From positions 3,469 to 67,468 of the forward strand of contig VXAZ01004632.1 in assembly GCA_013399875.1 (NCBI GenBank): 64,000 bases of DNA. The letters are read 5' to 3'. A program made the position numbers and the translations under genes. Origin of the DNA: Gymnorhina tibicen (lineage: Eukaryota > Chordata > Aves > Passeriformes > Artamidae). The notes under the pieces were generated by a model. It saw nothing but the letters and a program-made list of their open reading frames with translations. It did not search any database and was not told where the DNA came from. Below, in pieces: positions 25,656 through 39,973 of the stretch (position 1 is the first letter of the stretch; each line of letters opens with the position of its first letter).

Positions 25656-28600
25656 TCTAACCTCCTTTGGTTTTAATCTCGTTTTTGGGTATATTTTGAA
25701 CCTTCTAATTCTTTCCAGTTTATACATAGTGACTTAATTTTCTTTGCTCTTCTGGATTTAAACCAGATCTCAACACTCATAAAAATGGGTGATATAATCT
25801 TCACACATAATAAGTAGAAAAAATTATTTTCAATTTATTATTCTGTATTTAGACCATTAAAATACTAAATAATCCATTTTGCCACATAAAGCTTCGAATT
25901 CAGCATCATTTTCCTTAGCAATAACGTATCAAAGGGAATCACAACACATTTATGCAAGGCAGGTACAAAACAAAAGGGAGAAACCCATGATGAAATGAGC
26001 TTGGAGTAAAAGGTTCTCAGCATGTAATGGAGCTGAAGTTGATCCATAAATCAATGCAGGATGAAAGCAAGATTATTTATGTGAAGGGATTGCATTGTTA
26101 ATTTACAGTCTGATTGAGAAAAGAAACGCTTTATTTGATCAATGTACCAGTGATGTGCATATGTGAACTTGAGCACAAATTAGTGATAATTACCGGTAGG
26201 TGTATCTCCTCGTATTTTTTAATTAAGCTTAACAAGCAGCAGAGACACATCCAGAAAATGCAGGTTTTTCCTGAGTTTGCCTTTAACACGCTTTAAGTTT
26301 TTAAATAATGCAGCCGCGCCACAAGAGACCTTGCAGACAAGGGCCTTTTGATCTCTTTCTTCCCGTTCGGTGCTGAGAAAGACAGCACACGCAGTTACCG
26401 AACAATAGCTACCATGAAAAACCCTTTTCCTGAACTCGTTTGAAAGTGAACTAGAATAAGGCATTTATTTGATACCTTTACGGTTTTGCCCTCATCATCT
26501 AACACAGAATTCAGAGATTGGGATACTTCTCCGTTAGCCTCACCAGCAAAATTAGCAGAAAAAATATCAGAAGGGTAAGAATATCTGGGTGCAAGGGTGC
26601 ACAATCCAATTTGCATTTGGCAGAGATTTGTAGTTAAGAACAATACTCAAGAACCACGTTTGTAATTTAAAGTGCCTCCACTGCATTTCAAATCATCTCT
26701 AAGATGCCATTTGTCAATCTCAGACAATTTACCCAGAAAGGGTAAATTACCAGAAGGGATTATTAACACTATCTGGCCTAAGAAAGATTTGTATTCTTTT
26801 TACTCTGATGACTTTAAGTAGTACTACAATTAGGAAGAACCATGAAGACCATGTGAGAATGTAACCAGACAGGTGACACTGGATCATTTTAAATACTCCA
26901 TCCCTCTATTTAATTCTTTGTGTAATCTAAGCAAGAAACTTTCCACACATCTAAACATCTCCATTGTAAAACCTACACTTATTAAGTAGACTTACCCTTA
27001 CTCATCCTGTCTTTTTTATGCAGGCTTTTCCAATTAAACAAGCAGCTATTTAAAACAATTATACTGATGGCTGAGAGAAGAAAAGATCTCTACTTAGATT
27101 AAAAAAAATCCTATATTAAGTCCCATTAGCCAAGGAAATGATAGCAGAATGTATCACACAACAGACATTAGTATTTATGTGTAGGGAACCACAAAATAGA
27201 CATGTAAAAGGTGTCCAAATCTAAACAACAACTACATTTTTTACTAACTGTTTAGAGCTGCTATGGTTTCTTCACCCTCATACAGAAAATCTAAAATCAA
27301 GAGCGAAACAAGATGTATGGCTTTTAGAGATTTATTTATAGATCATATCACCTCAGAGATTTACACACAGTTCCTTAGAAGTTCAGTATGACTTAAAACT
27401 CTCTAAATTACAAGGATTAGTCGTATACTAAATTATAGCAGTTGATTGGTATCACCATGAATCTCCTAAGTAATTTAATGCAAGTTTCGTTTAAATGTCT
27501 ACACTGTACTCAGCACAGAAGCACTACAGTGTCTGCAATACGGTAGTAACCTCTCAATGAGAAGGTTTTATAATAATATTTTCCTAAAGTAACCTGATTC
27601 AGTAAAAAATAAAGTACAATTCTACCCATGACGTTCCACACTGTGTTAGGGTCTTACTTCAACTTTCTTTGCACTTTCCACTAGTGAAAGGGGAGCGCTG
27701 TTGACACCTTCTGTTATCAGGGACTACTCCATATCTCTTGCCTGTAAGGCAGCTGGACTTCTAAATGACTTGTAAATCAGCTTTGTGCCCTCATTTCAAG
27801 TAAGCACCATACCTCATCCTGTATTCTCAGCGTTACATCTTCTTACTTGAAATAGTGAAACCCTACATCTTTAAAAAAACAAAAGTTGTCCAAGTCAATG
27901 TCAGAAATTTTAAATCACACATAGTCCTTTACTCTGTGTACAGTTACAGAGATTATCAACTAGAGCAATTCCACACAGTGGCTTCAAAATACAGAAGCAT
28001 TTTTACCATTTCAAAATCTGAAAACTAATTAAAGCTATTAGAGGGCAAAGATACTGTCTTTTCTATGGTTTAGAACCTAAAGTTTCTAAAACACATAACA
28101 GCACAGATTTGAAAAATGAATCTTTTATTTAAAAGTACTGAAAGCCAGCGTAAGGGATGAAAAGGCTAATAAAATTATGAGATAGACAGTCAAAGCTGTC
28201 TGGAAACCAACCATTTTTTCATTCAAACAGTTGACATGTTGGCACCAAACATGTCATTCATACATACAAAGAAGGCCCAAGACAACTTCTTTCTTAAACC
28301 ACACAGTGTAATTTTTCAGGCTCTCTCAAGTATAAGGAGAAGCAATTTGGAATAATCTAACATGACATCATGAACACTTCTATCCAAAGGAGATTCTATT
28401 TGTATGTATAGGTGAAACTAAAGATCTTTATCACCTACAGTACCTTCACTTCATTTTAGTTGGTTTCTTTGATTCTGATAGATAGCAGTAATTCACTAAA
28501 CCATAGCCTGAAATTCAAATAAAATAATCTTGCTAAGCCATACTAACGAGATTCCACAAGGAAAAACATGCCGTGCTAAAAGCTTTGAAATTTATGACTT

Positions 28601-30423
28601 GTGTGACTATATATCACTGTGGGAGTTAACCCAGTTTTTTAGTGATGTTCAGCTGCTGTATTAACTGGACATCTTTAATACTGAATTTAAAAGTTATTTA
28701 TTAAAACTATTTCACAAATAAAAACATTGAATCATCTTAAGCCAAGATGAAGATTATTATTACTATATTTTACTTTATTTCAATTACTAAACTGTTCTTA
28801 CCTCAACCCATGTGTTCTACTTTTCTCCAATTCTCCCCCCCATCCACTAGGAAAGTGTGGAGTGAGCGAGCAGCTGCATGGTACTTAGTGATCAGCTCAG
28901 GTTAAACCATGACTGATGCATTCCCCTCTTGGAATTTAGAATAAAAATAAAGGTAAAGCACAGCAACTGGGATACACAAATTGGTTTCTTACTAACCTCA
29001 TCTTTATTTTCATAGGAACTTCAAAAAATGATTGGCAACAATAAGTAGCTTATGGGACAGGAGGGCAAACACCTTTGAATCTCAAAGCTATGCCACACTG
29101 ATTTGTACTTCAGCAATCACTAAGCTTCCTCTGGCTAACACTTGAATGTTACCTTACCTGTTTGGGAAAGACGGACCATATTTTGCATGATAATAATAAT
29201 AATGTTGTTTAAGTATCTAATAGATTTGGCAGAATATAGCTTTAATATTTGGTTTCCTGAAGACTACAAGCATCTAATCAATCAGCAGCATACTCTGTCA
29301 GACAAAGTCACTCAGGAGGGAGTAACTCCATGCATCATTTCTGCAGCACATTCCTCCCCAGGAAGGACAATACCAAACACTTTAAGGCCCTTTTTATGAA
29401 TCTAACTGTGCCATAAACCAAGGTATCCAGATCTCAGTTAGGGATCTACTCTGTAGGACTACTACCTCCACAGTCTTTCCCATCCAGGGAATATAGGATC
29501 CAGAATTCTTTCCTCTAACAAGTACACACTGTGCTGTCCAAAGACAATGAAATCGGCAACCTTCCAACAAAGAAAATGGATAGAAAATGCACACATGCCT
29601 ATTCTTATTTTATAAAATCATGTAGGAACTAGCGCAAATAGCATATCTGTTTAATAAGAAATGTAACCACACTAAATTATCCTTTATATTTAGGCTGTTA
29701 ACTTAGATTCCCAAGCCATACTCTCCCTGGTAATACTACTGCTTCATCTATTTTTGCAGATGCAAAGGTGCAGAACTATATGCATGCAGCAAGATTTAGG
29801 GTGCTGCACCACATTTGTTCATGCCCCATACAAAGACTATCAATTAAACGGCCTTTCCTACAGTGTCACATCTTATACTGCCGGCATACCAGAAGGTCAC
29901 ACAAGATTAACATGAAACAATGCACTCTCCATGAATGACTGCAAAAGAATGTGAAGGACTGTAAATCTCTTCCAGGCTATTCCCAGGCTGTAGTTTCAAA
30001 CACACATTATAGCCTCATTAAGAAATACAGTACTGGTAGAAATCCTGACTCAAGCAGCAAACCAAAACTAGCACAAATATTTTCTCTGTAACAGCATTTC
30101 ATAAAAGTAGTAATCTTTAGAAGTTCCTAACACCTTACTCAGGCTCCTGGTTCAGAGTTTCCATACTCGTACCTTCCCCAAAGTGGCAGGCAGGGGAGAA
30201 ACTTCCCAGGTATCCAGAGGAAGCAAAGGGGAATCAGCAAGAAGAGGGAAAAGGCAATTCCATCCTCTACCTGCCTGCCTGATTCAAGGTCATCTATCCC
30301 CCTTTACAGGCATCTGAGATTCAGTCAGAATCCACTACTGCATCCAAGCTCTTTGGCACGTACCATTACAAGTAGCCGCTATGCTTCCACAGTGGATGCT
30401 ACTTTCCGTAACTACAGAAGTTA
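25656..30423. other. Plain intronic sequence
   Basis: AT-rich intron without recognisable genes, RNA genes or repeats. All frames are short (90 codons or fewer). Confidence 0.6.
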
Positions 30424-30538
30424 AATTAATCTGGAAGTAGGTCTATTACTTTGTAGATGATATGCTATCAACTCAGTTTCCTGAATGGAAAATATACATT
30501 TATATCATGTGTCATTTTTGAATATCTATTTTGAAATA
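30424..30538. repeat. 115-base duplicated segment, copy 1
   Basis: This segment (AATTAATCTGGAAGTAGGTC ... TTTTGAAATA) recurs at 35175-35289 in the same orientation with only two substitutions: G/A at offset 18 and C/T near the end. There are no indels. The homology stops abruptly on both sides. It has no terminal inverted repeats, no poly(A) and no recognisable family signature. Confidence 0.95.
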
Positions 30539-33500
30539 ATCCCAGTACAAGAAAGGAAGCAGCTCGAGGCCACTGTTAGGCAAAGAAGAATCAGGAATGA
30601 AGTGATGCAAACCTCCTAATGTTTAATACTTTTTTTATACTTTCATATTACCATTTGAGTCTTCATTATTCTCTAGTTTGTATTGCAGATATGCTTCTCT
30701 TTACTGCTCCCATAAGATGACTGGCACTGCTGGGTATTTTATCTCCAGAACAATGACCTCAGGGTATGCAGCTTGTTATGCACTGCCTGTAAACCACTTA
30801 TTTTTATAATGAAGCATAAAATAGAAATCTGATCTCAGATTTCTATCCCATTCTCATTTAGTTAAGGTTCTGGAAATATTCAGGAACAGACTGCTGAAAG
30901 ATATCCTGAGATGTTCGACATGTGAGGCTGCAGTCCCTGCCAGCCAACAGATGGATGTGCATCTTCGCAACAGCAGTATGTGTAGTTAACATCACTACTA
31001 AGAGAATGGTCCTCTAAGACAGCCAGCGGCCCAATCACAAAAATGTTTAGATGAAATGTGATGATGTTAACAGAAAAATCTCGAAGTGCCTGATCAGCAG
31101 AATGTCTTTATAAAATTCAGCAGTATAACCTTTCTTAAACCAAGATCTTAAGCGTCCTAAGACTGTCTCCACTGATAAAATTCTCCTCTGCCTTTACCTA
31201 AAAGACAACTGCCCAAACAGCAGCAAGCTCTTCCAGCTGGTTCCATTTTGGGAAGCCATCTGACTCCAGAGAAGGAAAGGATTCCAGCTTCTCCAGACAA
31301 GATGAAAGAGTAATGAAAAACAGGCAATTGGACATGAGCCTATTGGACACCTTAGCAGTTGCTGAGCCTATACATGTTTACCAAGTCACTGAACAGCCTA
31401 CCACAACTGAGGTTACCAGAGAAACATAGACCTTTCCCTCCCTTCTGATAGTCTCAGAACAGAGCAGGAAAACCGAGCCCCAACAGTACACTGACTGGAC
31501 AGCTGCATCCCCCAAGATATACAGACTTGAAGGAATGAACAAAACAAAGAATAAAATGCTCAATTTATCCACTCACTTCCTCCTCTCATTTCAAGCCAGT
31601 ATTTAATATCGGGAGAAATGCTGCATTGTATGCTGTGTCAAAAAGCCAGCTCAAAGAGGCACATATTCATCCCCAGGCTATGGATTACACTAGACTCCGT
31701 TCCACCAGATCTTTGCAGGATCTGTCCACATCCCTCCCAAAGAGAAGACATGTAGTGCAAACCGAAGGCAGACAGCAGTATTGCTATCAGGTACTACCTC
31801 AACATCTCACCAACAGTCTTCAGAAGACTGTGTAAGGGAAAACTCAGATCACAGTAAGTGAAAGATAATACTTAACGATAGTATCAAAAGTAATGAGGGG
31901 GTTTGGTACATGAAAGGAAGACCCCTGAAATTCAGCAAGGCTCCTTTCCTGTATCTTGAAGGCATGCCTCTCCTACTTTCATTGCCAAGGTCCTAAATCC
32001 AAATCAGAAGTAGTTTGCAAGGTTTTAGAAAAAAAAAAAATTTCTTAAATTTTATTCTTACCCACTTTCTGGAGAGTTCCCCTGAAGTTTCTCTAGGGGA
32101 AAAGAACTGCTGCACCTTCACAGTCCATGATAGCTGAAGACACCTTGGCATTTAGACAGCAAATTCCACGGTTAGTCTCTCTCCTAAGTTCACAGCAGTT
32201 TAAAGGCCACAACACTTAGGGCTTCATTTATTAAGAAACAGCTCAGACAGCATTTTGAAATATGCCATCAGGCATACAAAGATCAACTCTCTGGACAGAC
32301 CAAGCTTTACTGTTAGGGATTCCACCAACCAAAAAGGACAGTACACTCTGGGAGTTTTTATGACTTCACATTACAGTCAAGAAAAGAAAAATCATATTGA
32401 TCAAGTGTGCTGGTCTAGTAACATGACCTCATGTTTGTTTCACTATCATACAGGTTTAAGTAGTGCCAGTGGTTTACCTTTACAGATTAGGAGACCAGAA
32501 ATAACTTTAGCTAGCATAGAGCACAGAAAAAATTACAATTGCTAAGCCATGGTGCAAACATGGCAAACTGAAGATCAGTATTCTATCTTGTAGCTCTGAA
32601 GTGCAAACATAAAAGTTTTACAGATCAACTTCAAATACTAAGAGTCAACTTTTTCAGGAAATTATTTGATCACTCTTTTACAGTTTTGAAGCACTAGATT
32701 TATGCACCAGAGTCAACCCTTTTGGGGGAAGATCTCCATGGCTCCCTCTTTTGCATTATGAAATATGAATTCCCTAATAGTTCCTATCCTACCTTTAATA
32801 ACAGCTTGTCTAAAAGAGAAGAGAAGCTGAAAGCTCTCTTTTGCTAACAACTGCAAGCTCCTTCATCAGTCAGGCTTAAGCTGTTCGCTTTCCAGATGAG
32901 TATGAAAGTCACCTGCTTACATCAACCCCTGCTTAAAAATCTTAACAGAAGAAAGCCCGTACTGTCCAGATGACACAAGCTCCTGAGATCTGTATATAGA
33001 AGTCCATACTGCAAATAATTTTAAATGGTGCCCGGAAACTTACCGGAATAGGCCACTAAAGCATTACTACCTCAAAACAACATTTATTATCAGGACCCTA
33101 ACTGACAGAATATAGTTCCCAGGCCTTACCATTTGATTGCAGTCTGATTTAGTAAAAAAAAATTAGACAAGCAAATACCTAGGAATTCTATGTCAGGACC
33201 TTATGCCAACATTTTTAGACAACAGGACCACTGCAATTGCCTGAGCTTAGGGCCACAGTTACTGGCTTACACAGCACTTCTGGGGTTACAAAGATGGTTT
33301 ATGATTTATAATCATGACTCTTGCATCCACTGGCTTTTGTGTTAACTGCCAACATACTGAAATGTGCTGCCACAATGGGCAGGGCAAGCACCTGAACAGA
33401 TACAGAGCATCAAAGACACAAAAAAAATGTTCCTTATGAGAAAAGGGACTGGAATACTTAATACAAAGCAAGTGACAAGTGAAAGAAGACTATAACTTGC

Positions 33501-35174
33501 AAAGAGAGAATTTTCTTCCATCCTTCAAAATCCCTCTCCCTTCATGCTGCAAAGAGCTGGGATTCTTTGACCATCACTCCAAGTTTTGGATTTAGTCATT
33601 CAAAACTAAAGAGCCAACACAGAAGACCTGAAATGCCCAAGGTGAAAGGATTCTGATACAGATCTAAACACTTACAAATATATATTCCTATACTAAAAAT
33701 CCAGTTGATATTGAAGCCTCAAGCAAACAAAAAAAACCCCCACATTGCTGTTAGAATTATCAAAATAGATTTTTGCTCAATAAATTATATCCTGAAGTCT
33801 TACACAGAAAGACGGAAGAGAGATTAGCACAGAAAGTATTATTTTTAAATCTTAAAAAAATCTGTACCCTTGTTGATGCACAGCATAAAGCAGAATTAAG
33901 CACAGAAGTTTTATACAATATTTTTCTTCTACTTCAATCAATATTTCCTTGTTTCAGATCAAAGTCAAAGAAGAAACACAGCCCCTGGAAGCAGCTAATT
34001 TGCATACACACTGAAAAAGATAATAATTTACATCATAAACTCCCCTAAAATTAGCCTAGATTTGTGCATGATGTTCAAGTACCTTTAACACATCTTCACT
34101 GTTACATCATCTGCTCTGAATTTTAATCATGGAAATGGCAAAATTATTCATTATTTGAAAACATGCCCACATTTGCAGATTAATGCAGTTAGTTAATCAC
34201 CCCTTACCTATTCCTTTATATATATCTATATATATATATATATGTATCTCCTGGGTAAAAGTGGACATTTTTCTGTTAACAAGGAATGGGGAAAAGGCAG
34301 GAGCTGGCTACGTAACATTTTACTTATATATGTATACATCTCAAATACATACCAACACAAATAGAGCCAGAAAGGGTTAAGAAGAAAAAAAATAAAAATG
34401 ACACCTTTGCAGATTACCTAAGACAATGACTCACAGAGAGAGAGCAGGTTTCCAATCACTGTTATGAGCACAACTGAAGCTAACGTGCATCTAGGGGATA
34501 GGTTTTGCTTTGCATTTCCCATTCTATAACATTATGGATTTATAAAAGCAGAGCCTCAGAAAGAAAGATCAATGTATGACAGTTCTCTTTGATCTCTGGG
34601 TTTACTTACTTCTGCAAGTGAGATCAGATTTTAAAAGCCACAGGAATTTACCACTTTGAAGTATTTTAACTTTTCATTAACTGGAACAGTAGTACCCGAT
34701 TACAAGACAAATTCAGAAGGTAGAGCTTATTTTATTTTTGCAGACTTAAGCTTGTTGCACAACTAATAGGAATCCAGTACTTAATTTAATTTTCAGGAAC
34801 GTGATTTCTTAGTACTTTTGGAGTTGTGGAAAGAAAGGGATATTTAAAAGAGTTGACCTATTTTGCTCTGGAATGAATAGTGCAACATAGCCACTCAAAT
34901 TCCAAGAAAAGCCACTAGGAGATAAATATATTTTTCTTTTCATGTTTATTCAGCTGACAAGCATGACCCTGAGCACTGACCAAATTAATAAAGGCCACTT
35001 TGCCCTTTCTCAAACAAATTAAGATTTTATAATGACTACAGGAAAGGAAGACTGAACTGTTTATTCTGATTAAAACTGGTGGGTTTTGATATTGGCATTC
35101 TTTGAGGTCCTTAAAATAACAACTAAGGATAAATATAGTGGAAGTGCCTAACAAATGTGCAGCTTTTTTTAAAC
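30539..35174. other. Intronic spacer between the two 115-base copies
   Basis: 4.6 kb of AT-rich unique-looking sequence. It contains an A-rich run near 32029-32041 and a TATATA microsatellite at 34216-34247. No gene is recognisable. Confidence 0.6.
34216..34247. repeat. AT dinucleotide microsatellite
   Basis: TATATATATCTATATATATA and its continuation form an imperfect (TA)n run of about 30 bases. Confidence 0.9.
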
Positions 35175-35289
35175 AATTAATCTGGAAGTAGATCTATTAC
35201 TTTGTAGATGATATGCTATCAACTCAGTTTCCTGAATGGAAAATATACATTTATATCATGTGTCATTTTTGAATATTTATTTTGAAATA
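35175..35289. repeat. 115-base duplicated segment, copy 2
   Basis: Second copy of the segment at 30424-30538, 113 of 115 bases identical and in direct orientation, 4.75 kb away. It is preceded by TTTTTTTAAAC, and TAAAC recurs three bases after its end. This could be a short target-site duplication or chance. Copy 1 has no comparable flanking repeat. Confidence 0.95.
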
Positions 35290-38227
35290 TCTAAACTGTT
35301 ACTCTGCGCCAGAATATTATAAAGCTGCCTTTTTTGTTGTTGTTTACCACTTTAGAGGCACTCTATGTATGATTTATTATTCCTGTGTAGATTTGATCAC
35401 CATATCCAGAAGGCATGGTGGCAGAGAAAGCTAAAGACTGAAAATTAACAAATATACTCTAGCTAAAAAAGTTTCTCTAAGAGGTGAAATACAAGAACTT
35501 CACTGGATAACCACTAGTTTGGACAAGAAGATTTTTGTTTCTTTCCTTTTTCGGGGGGGAAAAATACTGGAAATCCGAAGAATGAGGAGAACAAAAAATT
35601 ATTTGGTTTTGTTGTTTTTTAAATAAGTAATCCTATAGTTCTGGTCTCAGATGGTTTCATCTTGTGTGCACAAACTGAAGGGGAAGAAAAAAAATCACCA
35701 ATGAAATGTATTTGCTTGGATTGGTAACTAGAGAAATTAAAAATAAAAAAAAACCCACAAATACCATAGTAGTTCTCTTTTCTGATTTGCTTATGAAAAC
35801 AATCCACACACTGCAAGACTGCAAGAGAAAACTGCAACACTGGCAGCACTGGTGACACAAGGATTAACTAGGGGAGTATGAGACCGCTAAGAACATCTAC
35901 CAAGAAACAGCTCCACAACAACAGACAAATTATTATAAAATTGTCTTTGCCTCTTCATACAGAATTAGTTTCTAATTCTGTCCATGTAATCAATACATGC
36001 ATACGTTTATCAAATATTATACCATATTTCAGTTTTATCATCCGGACACCCACACACATGCTATGGAAAGGAACAGACTTCACTACAAACTGGTAATTTC
36101 TTTCTTACCAAAACCACATTTTTTTTCACCAGATAAAATCTTACTGTTCATTAAATTTACTTTCTCCATGAAGAAGCTGGATCTGAAGTAATGGAGTCTC
36201 CTAAGAGGGAACAAGGAAATGTAGTACTAAAACAGGTTTCCAGAGAGAAAGCCTGCTGACTCACACAGGATGAACTTGAAAACAAAGCACCAGCTCATGG
36301 AAGAAGGAACTTTCTTGACAGAAAGCGAGACAAAAACAGTGCCACTGAAGGGCTTAACTAGAGTATCAAACTGCAAAGAAACAGTGACTGAACCCTGGAA
36401 AATTCTGAAATTCCCAGAAAAACAGTCAAAGCCAAGAGGGACACCAGGAACATCAAATGACAAAAGTCGTGACAAGAGCAGGAATATTTACCTGGGGTGC
36501 CTCTATTAGAGGCCGCATGGGGAATCCAGCTGAAGTGACAAAGAAGTGGCAGGAGGCTTAGTCTATGTAAAAACACAGAGGTGGTACCAAAGCATATGAC
36601 AATGAGTTTATTAAGATTGTGTAGTTTAATCCTAGAAACACAACCCTGCTTTACAGATGGCTCCCAATACATGACAAGCCCACGTGCACTCACCAAAACC
36701 CAGGAGTGATAAGACACACATCTCCATGTGCCAAGGGCACTGCTTTTCCCAGATTTTCACCATATATTGATTGATTTTCAAATACTTACATCATCAGTGA
36801 GTGAACAGGATACAATTACATCCAAACTTTTAAGTGATGGCCACAAAGGATGTATAATTAGGTGTTTCTTACATACATTTATGATGTTTCAGTTTTCTAA
36901 AGTCTGTAAATACCACAATTACAAATATGTTTTAGGGAAAGTCCATTTTGTTCCCGGAGTCTCAAAAGAGTAACATTTATCATTATGTTTTAAAATTAAC
37001 TGGTTTACTGTTGCGTGTAATTCATTACATATCATGGCTGTATTACTTAAAAGAATTTATTTCAATTTTCTGAATGGTGATCAGGTAGCACAGATTGAAA
37101 TATCAGATGTTCATTTGTATTATAAGGACTGCCCTTCCCTAGTTACTATGAAGTCTGATAGAAAATAACATCTTTTCCTGCCCCACCTTTAGAAGCAGAG
37201 CGTGGGGTGGTAAGGATGACCAAAACCTTGCTGCATGGATAATTTCTTCATCCCTGCTCTTTCTTCCTTACTCGTACGAAAACCTGCATTTTCTGCCTGT
37301 GGCAGGGAAACTTGAAGGCAGCGTGGCTGATTTGGTGTAAAAAGAGCAGAGCACTGACAGTAGCAGGAAAAGACAAAATTACAAAGTAAAAAAAAACAAA
37401 CAAACAAACAAAAACCAACAGATCAGGAAGTAAGTCTCGGTCATCCAGCCCAGCCTTCTGATCCCACATCTTCACCACCACTCAACCATAGCTCACCAAA
37501 AGCAATTATCTAAAAAACCACTCAAGACTGACTCAATTAAAATTGCCCATTGCCTTTTCCAGACTACACAGCAACTGCACATCTAAATGGCCCCTTAAGC
37601 AGAGAAACTCTTGAAGTTTCCGTGAACCATTTCCCCTCGGGCAATTTCCTGGGTGCACAGTGCAGTTCACCCAGAGTGAAGCGCTACACCAGCCCCTGTT
37701 CCACAACCAGGGCTGGTGGGAGTGTTGAGGGACCCCTCCTCTGTCCACAGTGCCATCACAGTTCCCGCTTCCTGGTGAAGCAAGGCTCAGGACAGAGATG
37801 TAGGCTAACTTCGAACACCTCATGGAAAACTTGCAGGTGACCAGGAAACTACAGCATGATGAATGTTTTGTTTTGCAGCTTAGCTGAGAGGGGACACCAT
37901 GGAAAAGCACCTCCCCAGGCAGGGTCCCACCCACTGCTTACTGTTTTATGATAAGGGTTTTAAATGAAAGTAGTTCTTCCAAACACACATTTAGTACAAA
38001 ACTGAAATAACAGCTGAAAATGTTAAAATTTGCCTCATGGCAAAAACTGAACATCCACCTTCTTCCTAAGTGCTGATGATTAACTTCTTAACAAGCTGGC
38101 TTTTAAAACAGCTATGGCAACATCTTAAATTACTTACCCTCTCACGGCAGACCCCTGTAAACCAAGTGATAGCAGCAATAACTTCATTTTTGATTTCTGG
38201 GGTTTTCTTTTGTTTGACTTTTTGTTT
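35290..38227. other. Plain intronic sequence
   Basis: AT-rich intron. A (CAAA)n run lies at about 37388-37412. A GC-richer patch at 37620-37800 holds no recognisable gene. The 133- and 119-codon frames on the minus strand have no domain I recognise. Confidence 0.55.
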
Positions 38228-38320
38228 TGGTGGGTTTTGGTGTTTTGGAGGGCTTGGGAGGGGGATGGGGGTTGTTGGGTTTTGGGGCAGCAGGGATGGT
38301 TTTGGGTTTGGGGGGAGGGG
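38228..38320 (+). repeat. G-rich low-complexity tract with quadruplex potential
   Basis: The plus strand carries about ten runs of three or more G separated by short T-rich loops, including GGGAGGGGGATGGGGG and GGGGGGAGGGG. This satisfies the usual G-quadruplex pattern several times over. It is the template strand for MAST4, so the nascent transcript would be C-rich here. Confidence 0.88.
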
Positions 38321-39973
38321 TTTGTTTGTTTTTTCTTCTGTAAGGGGGAAAAGCAGGAGGAAAGGAAAGAAAGAAACTCACAAAGCAAAGGTCAGCATGT
38401 CAGTAGGAAAAAAAATCCCTAGTTTGATCAAAGAAAGCACTAAAAGCTACCACAACCTTCCAACTAAAGGCTTTTTAAACCCTTTGGGTTACATACTATT
38501 TACTCAGACATCGACTACTTGTAAACACACTGCTTCAGGCTAATCAGGAATGTTCCTTGATGTTAGTTAGTGACTCACTGCATTACTCTTTGCTAGTCTG
38601 TTTATTTTACAGAACAGGGATACAGAATATAAGAGATGAGAAAAATACATTTTCCTCAAGTCATGCACTATGTCTACATTGACTGAATCATTAGGAAAGG
38701 AATTTGCAAGACCTCTTTTCCTCCGTAATGCACTAATAATCAAGAAAAGCTGGTACAAAGATAATACAGGCTATGTTCAGTAATTTTGTTTTCCTCCTTT
38801 CATGCAGTATTTAAAACTTTCCCATAAAGACAACAATCATATTTAATGACAGATAATTTGAGTTGTCTGAAGACACACAACATTCTCCAGAAAAACTACA
38901 TTATTTACCAATGTTACCCAAGATGGAAAGCAAGGCCTAACAACACAAGTAGAAAGCATGACATGTTTGCACCCAAGACAAAAAAATACTTCCCGTGATA
39001 AAAATTTGAAGCTAGCTGCACTTTTACAGGTGAATTTATTTCTTAATAGACCCAGAGTGTATCATGTTAAAAAAATATCCACTGACAGTTCAGCTTATGA
39101 ACACCATAAAACATCCAGGTAACTTCATTAGTATACCAGAAAGACAACTGCACCACTGCATACTAGAACCCACTAGTTTCCTTGAATTTACTACTAAGAT
39201 GTCACATGAATGATGTGAAATTATCAGATGCAGCTCCCCAGCTCTCCTGAGCTCCAATCACAATAAAAAAGCAGTTTCTTGTTCTCTAATGTGTACCAAA
39301 CTATGGCAAAATCAAAACTTAAAATTACTGTGAGACATAACAAATCAACACTCTGATTCGACTGGTATTTGCTTTTAATCACATACACAATTTGAAAGCT
39401 AACATGGGGAATGGTATGAAAATGCAGATATTATAACAGATATTATATGCAGATATTATAAGAAATTGAAAATCAATTTCCCCTCTCCTAACATTTGGAA
39501 AATCAAACTGACTTCAAGGATAAATTCTCTGTCAGTATTCCAGGGCAAAGTATTGTGGTTTTTTACCAAAATCTGTGATGTTGTAGTCCAGCCTATCTTG
39601 CAACTTCTAACTCTCTAACAAAGAGGCAAACTTCTTTTTTTTTTTTAATGAAAACATTGTCAGCAATGTAAGTGTAAATAATACTTTAATAGTCTCTTTG
39701 GTATTCCTTCCACAATACAGCAGAACACAAATATTTAAAATTGCATATGTGAATTTTCTCAGTCTCGTGGAATTATTATTTTTTTACCAGGAGGAGTGGA
39801 CCAAAATATTTCTAAAATTTTACTGTGAAAAATAAAAATGCAGTCTAAGCAAATTAATCAAGACCCTAATTAATGAGAAAAGGAAGTATTCTCTGCTTAG
39901 ATTTTATGTCCATTAACTGTAGGCCCTCAAAAAGCAGTTTATTACATATGACTAAATATTGAGAGCAAATCTT
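38321..39973. other. Plain intronic sequence
   Basis: AT-rich intron with a local triple repeat of CAGATATTATA at 39424-39463. No gene is recognised. Confidence 0.6.
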
